A DNA stretch of 64,000 nucleotides from Crotophaga sulcirostris. Taxonomy: Eukaryota; Chordata; Aves; Cuculiformes; Crotophagidae. A program made the position numbers and the translations under genes. Each line of letters opens with the position of its first letter. The stretch's first letter is position 1. The stretch is from contig VYZB01000193.1 in the NCBI GenBank assembly GCA_013397455.1, forward strand, positions 368,972 to 432,971, in the 5' to 3' direction. The notes below the pieces were generated by a model. It saw only the letters and a list, made by a program, of their open reading frames with translations. It ran no database searches and was not told where the DNA came from. Positions 12,274 to 26,300 of this stretch are shown here, piece by piece.

Positions 12274-12351
12274 AAAGAATGAAGAGAAAATCAAGTCCCA
12301 TGTTGTACTGAGGATGGTGATTTGGGACACCTAATTTTCTCTTCATTCTTT
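12274..12351. repeat. Perfect 18-bp inverted repeat / hairpin
   Basis: AAAGAATGAAGAGAAAAT at 12274-12291 is the exact reverse complement of 12334-12351, with a 42-base spacer. Inside it TCCCA (12296-12300) pairs with TGGGA (12323-12327), leaving a 4 by 6 internal loop and a terminal loop of about 22 bases. This gives a stem of about 23 pairs. It could be a miRNA-like precursor, the core of an old inverted-repeat DNA transposon, or a palindromic insertion. The sequence alone does not decide. Confidence 0.75.
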
Positions 12352-13763
12352 GGTCAAGGGACTTAACCTTGTTGTTTACAAGACAATGATGCAAATTCCC
12401 AGCTGCAGTTGTTATCTGATCATCAGTATGCCTTGCTTTCTCCCTGTCTTTTGTCCACAGGACTGTTAATACATTGCAGAGTATTGTTGGAACAGCTGGC
12501 TCACTGGCTCCCCTTTGAGTGACTTAGATCAACACTAGCAGTATCAGGCTCCCCCAGCAGCTGCTAGGCAGACAGACTTACTCTTACACGAGAAACTTGA
12601 TGTCTACCTTTATGGTGGGCCAGGTTCCTCAGGAAACTGCTCATCTTTTTTGCTCTACAATAAACAGTTCACTAGCAGGAGGGGTCCTCTTCTTCTGTTC
12701 ACCTGAGTTTTAGTGCTTTTAATCTACAAGCGAACACATTTGGCTTTGACTAGTCTTAATGTCTCCTAGGATCTCAGAGCACTTAGTAAATACCGAGAAA
12801 AGACTGCTATTATGTATTCTATCAGTTCTATATTTGTACAACAAACGACACCATTGGACTTCTCTAACAGTTGAATTTAAATGCTCCCTAAATATAAGTG
12901 GTGAAAAATAATGTTTTATTTGAATTCACCATTGATAAATAGTGATACCTAGAGCTAAAGACTAACCTCAAATCACGCCAGTGATATACTGACCCTGAGA
13001 AAAGAATTCAGTTATATCAAACTTCAGAAATTTCTGATTACCAGAGGGCAGACTATTTCTTCACTTGCTGTTATTCAGTTTAGCAGTTTGCTGGGTCTTT
13101 GCCTGTATTTATTCATCATTCGTATCTGCTGGTTATTTGGCTGTATTTGATTTTTACCTGCCAATTTCAGACGGATTTTTTTCATATGTATCTTTAAATG
13201 AGACTGATCATTTAAATATGCATATAAAAAGGACAGAAAACTTCAGTAATATTCACAGATCTTCTCTGGTTTTGGTGGGTTTCTTGGAAGGGGAGAAATA
13301 AATATCTGAAGCACTGCCATCTATAGAGTTTTACTTTACATATAGCATAATTTCAATAGAGTGTTTCTATGATAAAATAGAAAATTATTTCTTAGTGTAA
13401 CTGCTGAATTCTTTACAAATTAGATTGATTTTCCACATTATTTGGTAAAGGAGTTAATTTTTTATCTGAAATCTAGTACTGCATACCAGAATTACATTTA
13501 TCTTAGAACTGTATTGCAGGACTTCTGCCCTTGCTCAGGAAGCTGGATAGTTCAGCTAAGATCTCACTGTGCCGCTTCCTATTATGTGACAAGAAGCCAA
13601 AAAATTCGTGAGGTATCTTGGGAGCGTAAAAGCTGTAATTCTTGACATATATCAGCAAAAAGAACTTTTATTTCCTTTGGTTTTACCATGAACTTCCTTT
13701 ACATACACTTAAGAAGCAGTCCTTTTTATTTTCAGCATCTAGTAACAGTTTCCTCATATCATA

Positions 13764-13783
13764 TTTTATTTATTTATTTATTT
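13764..13783. repeat. Short (TTTA)n tract
   Basis: About five TTTA units in an otherwise T-rich stretch. Confidence 0.8.
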
Positions 13784-14776
13784 GGGTTTTTTTCCTGCTT
13801 CTGTTTTCTTTAAAATAAAGCAGAAATCACATATAATTTTACATGATTGGATGTTTAAGAGTTAAATTTGTATTTTTCCCCATTCTAGATCTTAATCTTA
13901 CATAGATGTGTAGTTCTTGACACTTTGGAGTAAAACACTTAGCTCTGATCAATTGAAAGTTGTTTGGTTAGGTCCCAGAACACATTTCTCTGAGGAAAAT
14001 GTGATTTAAGAAGAAAAAAAAAGATGGATATTGAAAAATTGCTTAGCTGAGCCTAGCTTTTTACTTTTTAAATATTAATTATACTTTAGGCTTCTTCCTA
14101 TTTACATACTTAAGTGCTTGCTTGGGACATAAATGATATTATATTGTCTTGACGAAGTCACAGAGCAACTTTGTTAGATAAAACTCCTTGCAGTTGGTAA
14201 TTTTTGGCAATTAATATTATGAATTCTTGTCACAGAGGGTCTGGGGAAGGCAATACAAGGCTGCTACTTATCTCTATAAAATGAAGGAATATGTTAGAAG
14301 CAGTGGGCCCACTGAGAGGATCATTTCTGGGAGGAAAAGAGATGGCAAATGTTAAAATTACCATATTTATGGACACAGTAGAAAATGAAGGTCTGAATGA
14401 GCTGCTGAGTGTACAGTGAGTACTAAAGATTTTTTAAAACTTTCTGGACAACCTAATGTAACATAGAAACTGTAACTACTCATTTCAGAGATACTGCATC
14501 AGTAAAAATCTTGAAGTTTAATACAGTTTTGTTTACAACTTCTACTGTCTGTGACTAGTGACCTTAGAGGAAGGAAAGATTCACTTTCCAGGAATAAGAC
14601 TTTCTCTACAATTTGTAAATTTCTCTTGTCAGCTTTTGGTTTTGTGGTGGGGTACGGTGCTCACTCTCCCTCTCATGTTACCCTCTAAGGCTAAAAAAAG
14701 AAGTTGTACAATTTTGTGCAAAAAAACTGTTTTAACTTTCCTGTTCCAGTGTAAGAAATTTGTACATATCATGTGT

Positions 14777-15308
14777 TGACATGTATTAGCCAACAGCTAA
14801 GCACCACACATCCAATAGCTCCCTCCCCAAACTCAGTAGGACAGGGGGGAGAATAAGAGCAAACGAAAGAAAATTCGAGGTCAAAGTTAAGATATTTTAA
14901 TATGCAAAGGAAAGAGGAAGAATAAAGGTAAAAGACCCCAAACCCCCAAAACAAGTGACAAAAAGGTTATGATTCGCCACCTCCCACCGGTAGATTGATG
15001 CTCAACCAGTCTCCAAGTAATGACCACTTACTCTAAAATCCCCATCCCCTCCTCGCTGAGCATGATGTCATATAGTATTAAATAACCCTTTGGTTAGTTT
15101 GGGTCAGCTTTCCCAGCCGTATCCCCTCACAAATCCTTGTCCACCCCCAGTCTGCTTGCTGGAGGGTCAGAGTGCCTTGATGCTGGGCAAGCACAGCTCA
15201 GCAATGGCTAGTATACTGTGGTGTTACCAACATTGTTTTGGTCAAAATTCAAAGCACAGCATCATATCAACTAGTATGAAGAAAATTTTCATCCCATCCA
15301 GACCCTCA
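14777..15308 (-). mobile_element. Solo ERVL-like LTR, antisense
   Basis: Read on the minus strand this begins TGAGGGTCTGGATGGGATG and ends ACATGTCA, so it has retroviral-type TG...CA ends over about 532 bases. It shares the U3/R blocks of the LTR at 3498-3900 (CAGACTGGGGGTGGACAAGG-type block, then CTGACCCAAACTAACCAAAGGG, a TGATGTCA CRE-like site and an ATTAAA signal). No internal retroviral sequence flanks it, so it is a solo LTR left by LTR-LTR recombination. The flanking pentamers (TGTGT and TGAGC) do not match, so no target duplication is visible. Confidence 0.85.
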
Positions 15309-18300
15309 TGAGCATTAAGATACCCTCAAATTCCAGTGATGTGGCAAATTTTGAGCAAACTTTTTTGTGCATTACGGTGCTGCTTAAACTAGAAGCACCA
15401 TAATAATGAACTTTCGTAACACTGTCATGCAGAGGGAGAACAGGGAGCAACACAATACTTAAAAAACATGCACACTCGTATGTTTTTCACACTGCAGGAA
15501 CAAAGTCAGATCACTGTTTAGTGTGTCTTCTCTGACTCTGTCCTGACCTAGGGACACTAATAGTAGTTAGCATCTTTTGGGTGAAGTCGCACCTACAACA
15601 TGAAACTGCTATGGCCGTATGGTTTTATGGCCAGAGCAACAATATGATTGTCTTCCACCTGGTCACATAGATATAAATACCAGCTTCTGTAAGAGGTCAG
15701 ACTGGGGCAGAAGTGTTTCTCTACTTCTTGTTTTACTTTTGTGATTATCAACAAGACATAGTAGTCCTACAAACATATGGTTTTAACTATTGGAATCTCA
15801 GGATCTGGTATTATCTTTGTTGACAGTCAAAAATAAGTACAGCTGTTGATAAGTGAAAAGACAAAAAGACTCAGCAGTAACCTGAGACAAATGGGACAGA
15901 TGAATGCACCGTAATAAAATTAATTGGTTTCACTGGCATTTTGCTTTTACAAATAACATAAATATATTCATAACAAGGTTGTCTCTATAAATTGGCACAA
16001 CACATCATTATACTTCCTCTCTGCTGATTCCTATTGGCAGTTTTGGAAAGGGGATGGTGGAGGGCATGCTTATAACTCAGCAAACTTGGGCTTTGCTCAA
16101 GAGCCAGAGCATCATAGAAACCTGAAACAAAATTAGCCAAGAAAATGGATTATAGAAAAGGCTTGGGAGATAACGTGATCATTGCTGTCTTGGCTGACCC
16201 AATGGGAACTTACCCAAAGACCTCCAGTGCTAAAAGTCTGTGCTTGAGAGTCATGATACTATACCTCAGGCTCTGTCTGCCATCTTCCTACTGAAGCTCA
16301 GACCCTACTGACAATGTGAAGCATGCCTCCAAGACTAGTAGATAGTCTGAATAAAGCCATGTGTTAGAGTATCGTTATAAGGTGCCTAGAAGATGGCACA
16401 TAGACGGTACATTGAAAAAGCTACAGCACAAGTTCTCTTGGACACTTCAGTGCTGTAATTCCTTTTCTTTTCTTCTTTTTTTTTCTTTTATTTCTATACA
16501 AAACTGTTGTAAATTAGATGTACATGACTAAAGGTTTTCAGAAATTCAATTTTAGAGCTTAGAAAAAACAACTGAACAGAATTTTGACATTTTGCTCTGT
16601 GTCTGACATTATTGCATTAAAGCACTGTATAGTAGAGAATTTTGATCACTTATAAAACAGCTGAAGTGTGTTTTCTTCTTCACTGAATGAGGTTTGGTCT
16701 TCTTTACAAAAAGAACTGAACACATACTTTCCCACACATGTTACCTTATTTGCTTACTTAATGTGTTACGTGTCCAAACAATTTTGTTTTGGGGGATTTC
16801 CAAACCACCCTGAGCAAAATAATGTTTCCTATTGCCAAGCAGTCTTTGTGTTTGTATTGTTAATAACACTATGATATCATAGGAACAAAAATCCTAAGCT
16901 TTACCTATGAATCTGTCTCTAAATTAACACCTTCCAATACTGAACCTCATTGCCTTACACTGGACACTTCAATATTTAGAATGTGACCTTCTGTAATTTC
17001 TATTGTTTTTTCAGTTATCAACCAGACACAATAAACATAATACAGTTTATAGATGAGAGATTATTATTTTTTAATTTAACATTTCAAATATTTTTTCATT
17101 GAAATTTTGGAACTGACTAAGCAGCAATAAATTTTTACTAAACTGCCTATTCAAATTTTTTCCAGGTTAAGCAAATACCAAGAAAGGAGGTGAATATGTA
17201 TAAAAGCTTGAGCAGTAGGTCATATGTAACTTCAGAATATGTCAGAAACACAAATGCTACAATAAGAAATGGCTACTGGATCACTGCTTAAACAGATGAT
17301 CTGTAAAAATCCTAGCACAGCGTGGACAAGGGCTAATACCTATGGAAGTAAAAACAATGTGTTGCTGTTTAATGCCCCATTTGTCGCCTAGAAAGTAACT
17401 GTTGACAACTAATTTGATTCAGTTTTGTAAGTTATATATGTAATGTTCAATATACAAAGCAATCCTTCTTATTCCATGCTGTGTATGAAGCACTGGATTA
17501 AAAGTTTACAGAAAGATCTTGTATTGAAAATTTCTTGCCCAATTGTTTTGTCTTTAGCCTTAATGGCAAATATCATGTGTCTTCCATGGCCACAAGTTTG
17601 TATCTATGCATGAGCCTACTCTAATCTCTCCTTTCTAATAACAGTGTCCTGGGTTCTGAGACATAAATGTAGATTATGTGTTACATGAAAGATAAAGTGT
17701 TTAATACTGTACAAATACACCTGATGTAAACCAGTAATGGATGAAAACCAGTAATGTGAATCCTGATTGTAACTGTTTTTCCTGCTGGTGAAAACATGCC
17801 CAAAGTAGCTTTTTTAATGATAGGTGACTTACATAAATGATAATGCTGGGAGCTGAGAACAGTACGCCAAATGTGACAGAGACGTACTCTGTACAGCTGT
17901 GCAAAAATTCACTTTATTCAGCCATGGCAAATTCATGTCACAGATTTACATGTACATGAAGATAAGTGCTGTTTGTTCTATAGTGAAGTAACAAGGCTTC
18001 TTTGGGTTTTGTAAAGCGAGGGTTTTTTCCTCCTCCTTCATTTTTTCTGTCATTAAGCAGGAGAAAAACCATGTGCTTTTAGTGGAGCAACATTTCACTC
18101 TTCAGCTCAGAACCAAAGTTTAATTCCAAAGAGGTTTTTCTTTACTCTTTACTTTACTCTCCTTGTTTTTTTTTTTTAAAGTTGTATATTCTTCATTCAT
18201 TAATGATTCAGATGTATTTTGTAGCTGAAGTTACCACAATAGGATAGTTACCTTGGAAAAGTCTTTGCATCTGGGGAGTAAACTAGAGGTTACCCAGAGA

Positions 18301-20968
18301 TTCTGGAAGCATTGCTAAGAAAATTCTCCCCATTTGAGTTCTAGATTGCTTAAGTGTTCCATTTCCAAATGAGTGACCATTCAAGAAAAGCCAATCATAA
18401 GAATAATTTCCAGTGATAGCTGAAGAGATGAGTGGGGGCTACTTTATGTACAAATGAAAGTGCCTTCAAGGAAAGGAAACATACTGAAGTGTGATGTTTC
18501 TGACTCTTTCTCACACAAGATGGTTTAGTGATGAGAGTACAACTTAAAAGAAACATCCTTTTCAAAGTTTTTACCCTGCCGTCATGCAGGAGAGAAAAAT
18601 AGGATGATACTGTATGTATTTTTGTTGTTTGATTGTTAGATTGTTGATGTCTGAGAAGATACTGCAGATTTTTTTTTAGATTTGTTCAGATGTTTTTATC
18701 TAGTAATTTTATATGTGTAGGAAATGTTCAGAAAATTGAGGTCATAGCTTTTGAGGACGAGAGAGATTTCATTCAGCAGTGATCAGCACTGGGTAGAAGT
18801 GAGAACATGTGAATCACTGTTATGTTTGGAGAAAAAGGCTGAGGATGTCCTGGCTTTGGTGAGGGAGTATTGTTCATAACTAAGCTACAAGGTATGTGAA
18901 TTCCCTGTCTAAATGGCTATGCACTCAGCAACCATCAACTAACAATAGCGAGTGCGAGATAGTGGCTGGTGTCAATATACAGGTTAAAATCTTCTCCCTT
19001 CCTCCAGCCTGAGTGCTATTCAGATGCTACTTTATTTATTTTAAATCTGACAAAGGAAACTGTCTACTTCTTATTGTTCTTGCAGTTTCATTGAATGCAG
19101 AATACTGCAAAAAGATCCTCGTTCAGCCAAACCAACACACTCTGCAGCCTTGGATCTTTTATTTAACACTTCAATGTACTGAGTATGGGAGTGAGGGAAG
19201 TCTGTGTTCATCTACCTGCGGTCAGGAGGTGAAGAGTCACCACAACGCCAGTTTTAATCCAGCTATCATAGGCATTGTAGTTAGACACTTAGTACCCATC
19301 CAACTAAGTGTACAGTGTATGTAATGTGGAAATATTTGTGTAGTATAAGACTTGCAGAATAGACTAAGGCTGCATCTTATTGTACCCTAGGAACTTGACT
19401 CTGGGGCCAAGCCTACAGCGCAGAGCAGAACAGTTGAAAAGCTTGGAGACACAAACATTTTTCTTCTCCCTTTAATGACTGGTCAGTGTTGTGCAATGTA
19501 CTTAATATGTATCAGCAGGATATCCTTTAATCTGTGTTCCCTGTGGGATACTCAGTTCCCTGAATCACTTTTCTATCTTTTCACTTCCTTGTTTTTCTAA
19601 TAGTGTGACGGTTCCTACTACATAGACTTCTTTGTGGTTTTTTATAACCTAGTTTTAGGAAAACTGGTTGAGTAATTAAATAACAGAGTGACAGGAACGA
19701 GTCACAAGTGGGAGCAGTGAGGCACAGAATGAATAATCGCACTGTTTTAAATACTATTCTTAACATTTATTCAATTATTTTAAAAGTTGCAGACAGACAG
19801 AACCACAGTTCATACCACAGGAAACTTGGCACACAACTCCACAGGAAAATGTTCCCAAAGGCTTCTTCTGCTTTTAATAAAAGTGCAGTTAGAGGAGGAA
19901 AAGGTATTTTCTCTTCTTTTGTGACAGGTTATCTGTCAGGCATGTATAATGAATGCCAGATTAATTGGTTCTCTCCTTAGAAATAGTTGCTGTGTGCTGC
20001 TTGAGGTCCTGTGTTATGTGTCTTGTGTTATATTTCTGTTTCATCCCATGTGAAAGAGGTGCTGTAGTCTAAGATTGACCAGCTAGGATGAGTGAAGATG
20101 CTATTTGTTGTCCTCTCCTAGAGGTTAATATGTGACAGATTGAATGTCATTCACTAGTCAGGTACAAAGCTGAAGTCACACAGTACACACTGGCCATTTT
20201 GGAACACTTTACCAGTTTGTCACCACAAATATACATTATTGTGAGCAGCCTGGCAGGGATTATTTTATTTGCTGTCCAAAACTTAGTCCAGAGTATACCC
20301 TTCCCTCCCTTTTCTAATTATATTCTTTTGCATACATCAATACATTATTCCAATCAACTATCATAACAAGATCTTCTACAATTTTACTGCAATACTGTTG
20401 AAAAACCTGGATCTATTGTGTGGCTTGAGGTTCACAGAAGGTGAAAATCCAGTTAAGATGACAGGATATGCAGAACAGTTTCCAAAACTTTGAACTTTTT
20501 GCCTTCCTTTTTTTTAAAAAAAATTCTTAACAGAATTTTTATCATTAAACCCTAGTTTTAAATGGCAGAAGGAAAATTCTGTGTTTAAAATCTTAACTTG
20601 ATAGTTATCACTTTCTTTTCTTTTCCCTTCCTACCCTCTCTTTAATGACTCATAATATTACAGTTTCCACTTACATAACATTTTAAATTAATACACATCT
20701 ACAAGAATGAGAACAACTTCAAACTGCCCACGGACATGTAAAAAAGCACAGGATTTTAAGGAAATGAGACACTGAAGCCACAAATCATTATATTATGTTC
20801 ATGTTTCCTAAGTTTCAAGGTATTGTCCACTTGTCTTTATTCCAATACCAGTAGCATCTGTCTATGATTCTGTGTTTTTGAGATTACCAATCTCTCATAA
20901 ATTCGTTTCCTTTTTATAAGATGCAAGCTTCTGTGTTAGACTTCTGCTACATATTCTCACTGTTCCAG

Positions 20969-21107
20969 TTCAATGCACTCATTACACTGGCAACTAGTCC
21001 AGCAGAACATGTAAAAATTAAAAGTATTCTTGTACCAAGAAGATATCTTCTCTCTTATGTGATCCAATATGAGAATCTCCAAAGAAGCACATCCAAATTA
21101 CATTCGG
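20969..21107 (+). other. Candidate coding exon (unproven)
   Basis: A strong acceptor-like sequence (ATATTCTCACTGTTCCAG, ending at 20968) precedes 46 open codons beginning FNALITLATSPAEHVKIKS and ending STSKLHS. A GTGAGA donor-like sequence follows at 21108. The phase would be 0 in and 1 out. The frame has balanced composition and many codons starting with a purine. I recognise no protein family. Frames like this also arise by chance. Confidence 0.22.
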
Positions 21108-21535
21108 GTGAGAGCTAAGTCTACACACACCATCCTTTGGGAATGTGCTTGTGCATCAATTCTCCACTAACTACTCCATTTTCAGTGTAGATGTGCCTTT
21201 AGGAAATTAAAATCTCTCCACAATTTTGAATATTTGGTTTCCAAATTTCAATTCCCAGTTTTATTTATGCAGTGTTTGGATTGCATTATAGTTTATCCCT
21301 CCTCTGCAAGCCCAACACAACTGTCCTGTGTGCACAGTTGTGAGCCAGGAATGTAAGAATTACTTCGAAGTTTTTTTGTATTCAGTAGACTAAAGTGTGA
21401 ATAGTTATCCTTTCCAATAAATCCTTTTGAAAACAAATGTGGTTTGACAGCTGTCTAGATCTTTCAGTGACTTTTCCAGAGTGCATTGTTTGGCTAGATT
21501 TCTTTTTGATTGCGTTTTTTATATTATTATTTTTT

Positions 21536-21549
21536 NNNNNNNNNNNNNN
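21536..21549. other. Assembly gap, 14 N
   Basis: A short run of N at an ATTATTATTTTT homopolymer-like stretch, probably a local sequencing ambiguity. Confidence 0.99.
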
Positions 21550-23109
21550 AAAACATATATGAAGGTGTTCTCTCAACAGAAATTAAGACCTAAAAACCAA
21601 CTTCCTATCAAACATTTCAGTGAATAAAACAGATAAGACTCAGAATTAAAGAAACATGTTCTACCAGTCTAGGAACCTGTGCACAAAACAGATATGCAGT
21701 CAATTGTAGTTAATATAGCGGTTTATAGACTTTCCTTAAAAATTAGTCATGACTTAATAAATTTTAAGTGGATATATGTGCCAGATCCTTGGCCAGAGTA
21801 CATTCTGTAACACTTACTCTTCTCAGGAAAAATTCAACAGTGCTTCTCCAACTTGGGTACCCAGTTTTTATCAGCACTGGTGGAAATGATACTATTAGTT
21901 TTCTCTTACTGAACCAGGTAAATTTAAAGATACTGGATTTACTTCAGGTAATTAAGCTCTTATTAGCAGCAACTACTGAGTGAATTGTCACAAGTGGTAG
22001 AAATTCAAATCAGAATGAGAGCACAGACATCCTGAAGCTGGTTAAAGCTTTTCATTAGAAGCAGGTATTTCACGAGGATACTGCACTCATTCAAGATGAA
22101 TGGTATATTTCATTTGCTGTAGGTCACATGAGACTAAATAAAGGAATTTGTCCAACTTCTCAAGCACAAAGTAATGCGAAATAAATTTTGTCTCCTTTGA
22201 AATATTTACTCTTTCTCCAATGATCAGATGAACCTGCAAGTAAAAGGCAAGTAACAGCATCCGCTATGCCTGCAATTTCATTTCATTTTATGAAAATTCC
22301 TTACCATTTCCACAAAACTTGAAGATAGGAAGGTCTGGATGAAATGACACATGAAAGTGCTCTCCAGTCACCCTGTCCTAATTAAATACAGTTAATGAAC
22401 TGGAAAACTGATATTGATAAAACTGGGTCTGATTATCTATAAGGCACATTAGATTTGAACTGTTCAGTGATTCATGTTTAACCTGATTATAGCTAAATCA
22501 GCCATTTTTTTTCTCTACTCACTGCACCCCAAATACTCAAAGGGTTGTCTGTAACTGCCAATTGGCCATTAAAGTACGACACAGGAAATCTTTCAGAATG
22601 AGTTAGATGGAAAATGCAGAATATAATGAAAATGTTAAAAATACTGTGAAATAGTCATGTAATATCAAACAGTATATCTTAAATACATGTCATGTAATGA
22701 TGCTTCATTTCTATAGCAATATTCTTTTCTTGTTTTTTAAAAACATATTATTTTAAAATAATGTAAATCAGGCTAATCATCTTTCCAGAGAATGCTTGCT
22801 CTGGCTTCCTGAAAATGTTCATGAAGAAATACTCTAGTGCTGAACTTTTTCAATTAGAATTTGTATCTCCATTCTAAAAATGATAAATATATTACATGGC
22901 TTAGTATTTTTCTTCCTTTTGTTAAGTAACATACTATAACAAAATAATTCAGTAAAATTTACTAAAGTTGAAATATGCAATAGAATCTGATATTCACAGT
23001 CTTTTAGATATTAGCAATGAAGTTCCATCATGAACAATGAATTGTATTTTCATTTACAATCTCTGTACTGCACACTAAATCATATTGTCTGAAAAAATCC
23101 CACACATTT

Positions 23110-23340
23110 CGCAGGAACTCACTGAAGGTGTTCACAATATATTATTGGAAATTAATAGCGGAATAATAATTAGTTATGACTAGTTCTATTTATCATAGCA
23201 ATACAAAGACTTAGTGGCAGGAAATCACTATAATACACATTTTAAATGAGTCTGAAGGTGAATTGCATTTGCATTTAAAATTAATTTTTAGCAATTCCTC
23301 AATTTCAACATTATGTTACTTTTGTAGTGGTGGAAAACAA
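23110..23340. promoter_or_regulatory. Possible conserved non-coding block with an octamer site
   Basis: AT-rich but high-complexity sequence containing a perfect POU octamer (ATTTGCAT, 23267-23274, reverse of ATGCAAAT), next to a second GCATTT repeat and AATTAATTTTTA homeodomain-like cores. This combination is typical of vertebrate enhancers. It is inferred from motif content only. Confidence 0.2.
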
Positions 23341-26300
23341 ATGCTGTATAAGCTGATAAGAACCTCTGAAAAAACCCTACTTGTTAAATAATATAGTTTT
23401 AAATGGATCAAAAGGGAGTTTTCTACAGAAGTGTGAGTATTTGAAAAGAAGTGATTAGTTGATAACATTGTTTTTCAAATTTTACTCTTTGCTAGAGAAC
23501 ACAGAACAAAGTGCTAAGATGATATTGGAACGATCAAGAGAAAGGAGCTTTCAGGGCACAGCTTCACTCACTGTGATGTCTTAAAAGTCTTAAAAGAGGT
23601 GAGTTTAACCTCCAAAACAAAGTCTCTGGATTCATCCCACCTTTACCTCTCTGTTTATTTATTACTAGAATGAGCCACCTTTTCACTCATACTTTGATGC
23701 CTTTTAGAATGATAGTCAATCTCTCAGGTAATGCAAAGAAATGCAATATTCATGACTTAATGGCCAAGCTGTTTACATTTAATATGTTCCTCCTGTTGCA
23801 GCCTGTTGAACCATTTTAAACTGTATTATTTGGGGGGAAAACAATGGAATCGTCATCACTCTTAAACTACCGGTTTTGACTCTATTGTTGCTAAACCTGC
23901 ATCCATTTCTCTTCAATATTTGTCTTCATGTATTAATCATTATTTCATTTTGAAGAAGCAAACATATTTGCTTCATATTCTTCAATATATGGGAAAGGGC
24001 AGTGAAGACCAGTAAATCATTTCAAGAGTGATTTAATCTAATTGCTCTTAGATTTCAATGTAGAATTTATTGAACAACTCACAAGGTCTATATCTAAGTG
24101 GTAGCTTGTAACTGAGGCAGGGGCATGGAAAGCAACATCAGTTGAGCAGCAACATTTATATTTAGAGATATGCCAAATGGATCTAAAACAAGCTATATGA
24201 TAAAAGGAGAGAGAAAAGGGCAGTAGATGATTTAAATGTTATCAGACCTCTGCAGTCAAAATATCCTATGACGAGATACCTCACAACAGCAACAAATATA
24301 AATAAAAATGTAATACTGCTTACATTAGTGAGAGGGAAGCATGAAAAGACAATTATGACAAGCAAAAGCAAACATCAAATTTCTCTCTGGTATCCTCCTT
24401 TTAATTATCTTGTGCAGTAATCCTCTCTAGTGTAGCAAGTGGCACACAGACATTCCTGTATAGCAGTATAAAAGGTGAACAAAGAAAACCCCCTTTACCT
24501 TTCCTCAAGAAGAATTTACCCTGCTTTCAGGAAGAAGTCTGCCAGTCTAAACTTGAAGGCTTTGAATATATCTTTTTCATGCATACAAAAGAAGAGGAGA
24601 GAATAACAAATAATCCATGCACAAACATTCCTTGTCAAACTGATTTATGCATTCTCTTTACATTTGTACACGAAAGGAAAAAGAGTCACAACACCCAGTG
24701 ACCTTCAAAACAGAAGTTGCACCAGTGTGGAATGCACCTGGTTATTCTTGCCGTGCCTAGGATATGAAATTGGAATGGTATCAGAAATTTTTTCTCACTT
24801 TAGTGATCACTTGGCAGAAGTTTTGGTGTCAGAGAAAGCAATAAATGGCAAAAATATCCCAACTCAAATTAAATCAAGGTTCCAAGAAAATGCAAGACAT
24901 ATGTCAGCTTTTAATTTCAGATCTCATCTATATAAACCCTAAAAATCCACTAGAAATGGGTTGTATGCTTTTTTTCCAAGAAATAGTTAGTCTGGAAGGA
25001 AGGCAGAATCAGATGCTACAGATAATTATGTTGAAATGGGTAAACATCTGAATTCTGAGTAGCTTTTAAAACTAACAATCCAGAAAGCTCTCTTTCTCTC
25101 TGCAGTAATGTATTTAAATAGGAACAGGGTTACAGTGATTTGACATTAAAGAAAAAAAAACCTCCACTAATAACGACTGCATCTGCAATCCACTGGTTTT
25201 CCACTTACCCCAGCAGGATTTATACCAAAGCCAGAGAGAAGCTCTGATCTAATTTATTTTACTAATGATCCACATTAAAGATATTCATCACATATCCTAT
25301 AGGCCATGTTCATATATGTAGGCCCTGACAAGTTAGAAACTCTGCAGGCTACTTCTCAAGCCTATAGCCTCACATGAGACACAATTTTTTCACTTCAAGG
25401 TTGTGGTTTCAACATTTCTGTTCAAAATCCCAAAACCTCTTACACCTTTTGTAATTTACAATTAGAAAAGAGATCTGAGATCTACAAGTAACCTTTACAA
25501 TTATTTACAATATAAGGTACTGGGGAAAAAGAACATTCTTAAAAAATTTCTGAGAAGAAACAGGAAGCAAACACACTAAGGGTAAAAGATGTTTTCCTAA
25601 CTGCTAAAAGAGAAGGTGATACAGTTAACAGATATTCCCAAAAGGTCTCTATTGGAGGCTTCAAGTGTATGATCACCAAATTCAAGAGAAGAGCCCAAGA
25701 AAAGCATGCAAATAAGAAGCCTTTAGAAGCAAAATTCTCCTCCAAGAGAGATCAGGAAGGATCCAAAAGTCACTATTCTGTGTTACACTGCATGTCAGAA
25801 ATACAAAAAAAACCCCAGACAAGTAGGCTATATTCTGAGTTATTTAACTCAATGTAGGTCCACTAGTTTCAATTTAAATGTACCAGTTTCTACTGCTTAA
25901 AAAGTTGTGTAACTTAAACGTCTAAATAGAAATTAGAACACAAGTAGTGGTAAATGTTGCTTAGGATATCCGATGGTGATATTTTCCCTTTTATGCTTTT
26001 TTAATTAAACATAGATTCCCCCCCCTCACCCCGAATAAATAAATTAACTCAACCCATTGAGTCAGCATCACAGGAATAGGAAATACTAAGCCCAGGAAAG
26101 TTTAATACATTTTTTTTATTGAAGGCGCAACAAGGAATACTATCAAAATTTGCATCAACATTTCTTACAACTGTTAATAGCAATTGTTCAATATATTTAA
26201 AGTATGAATAAACTGGTGCTATTTTTAGGTTAATACATTTTTTTCTTTACTGTACTTACAGGATGTACTCATCTCTAATTTTCATTAAAACCTGATTTCT

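Larger units (their letters stand above)
11968..14776. other. Anonymous AT-rich sequence
   Basis: No gene or known repeat recognised apart from the 12274-12351 hairpin and a short (TTTA)n run, listed separately. The ORF at 13065-13301 is T-rich with many aromatic and aliphatic residues, typical of chance frames. Confidence 0.5.

Noticed and set aside
16200..16330. GTAAGTT donor-like site on the minus strand
   Set aside because: All upstream frames carry stops before any acceptor.
20855..20880. CTATGATTCTGTG resembling a CR1 tail
   Set aside because: No CR1 3' UTR precedes it.
26017..26040. Run of nine C followed by CCCC, a possible quadruplex or i-motif on one strand
   Set aside because: Too few separated runs for a standard four-tract quadruplex.
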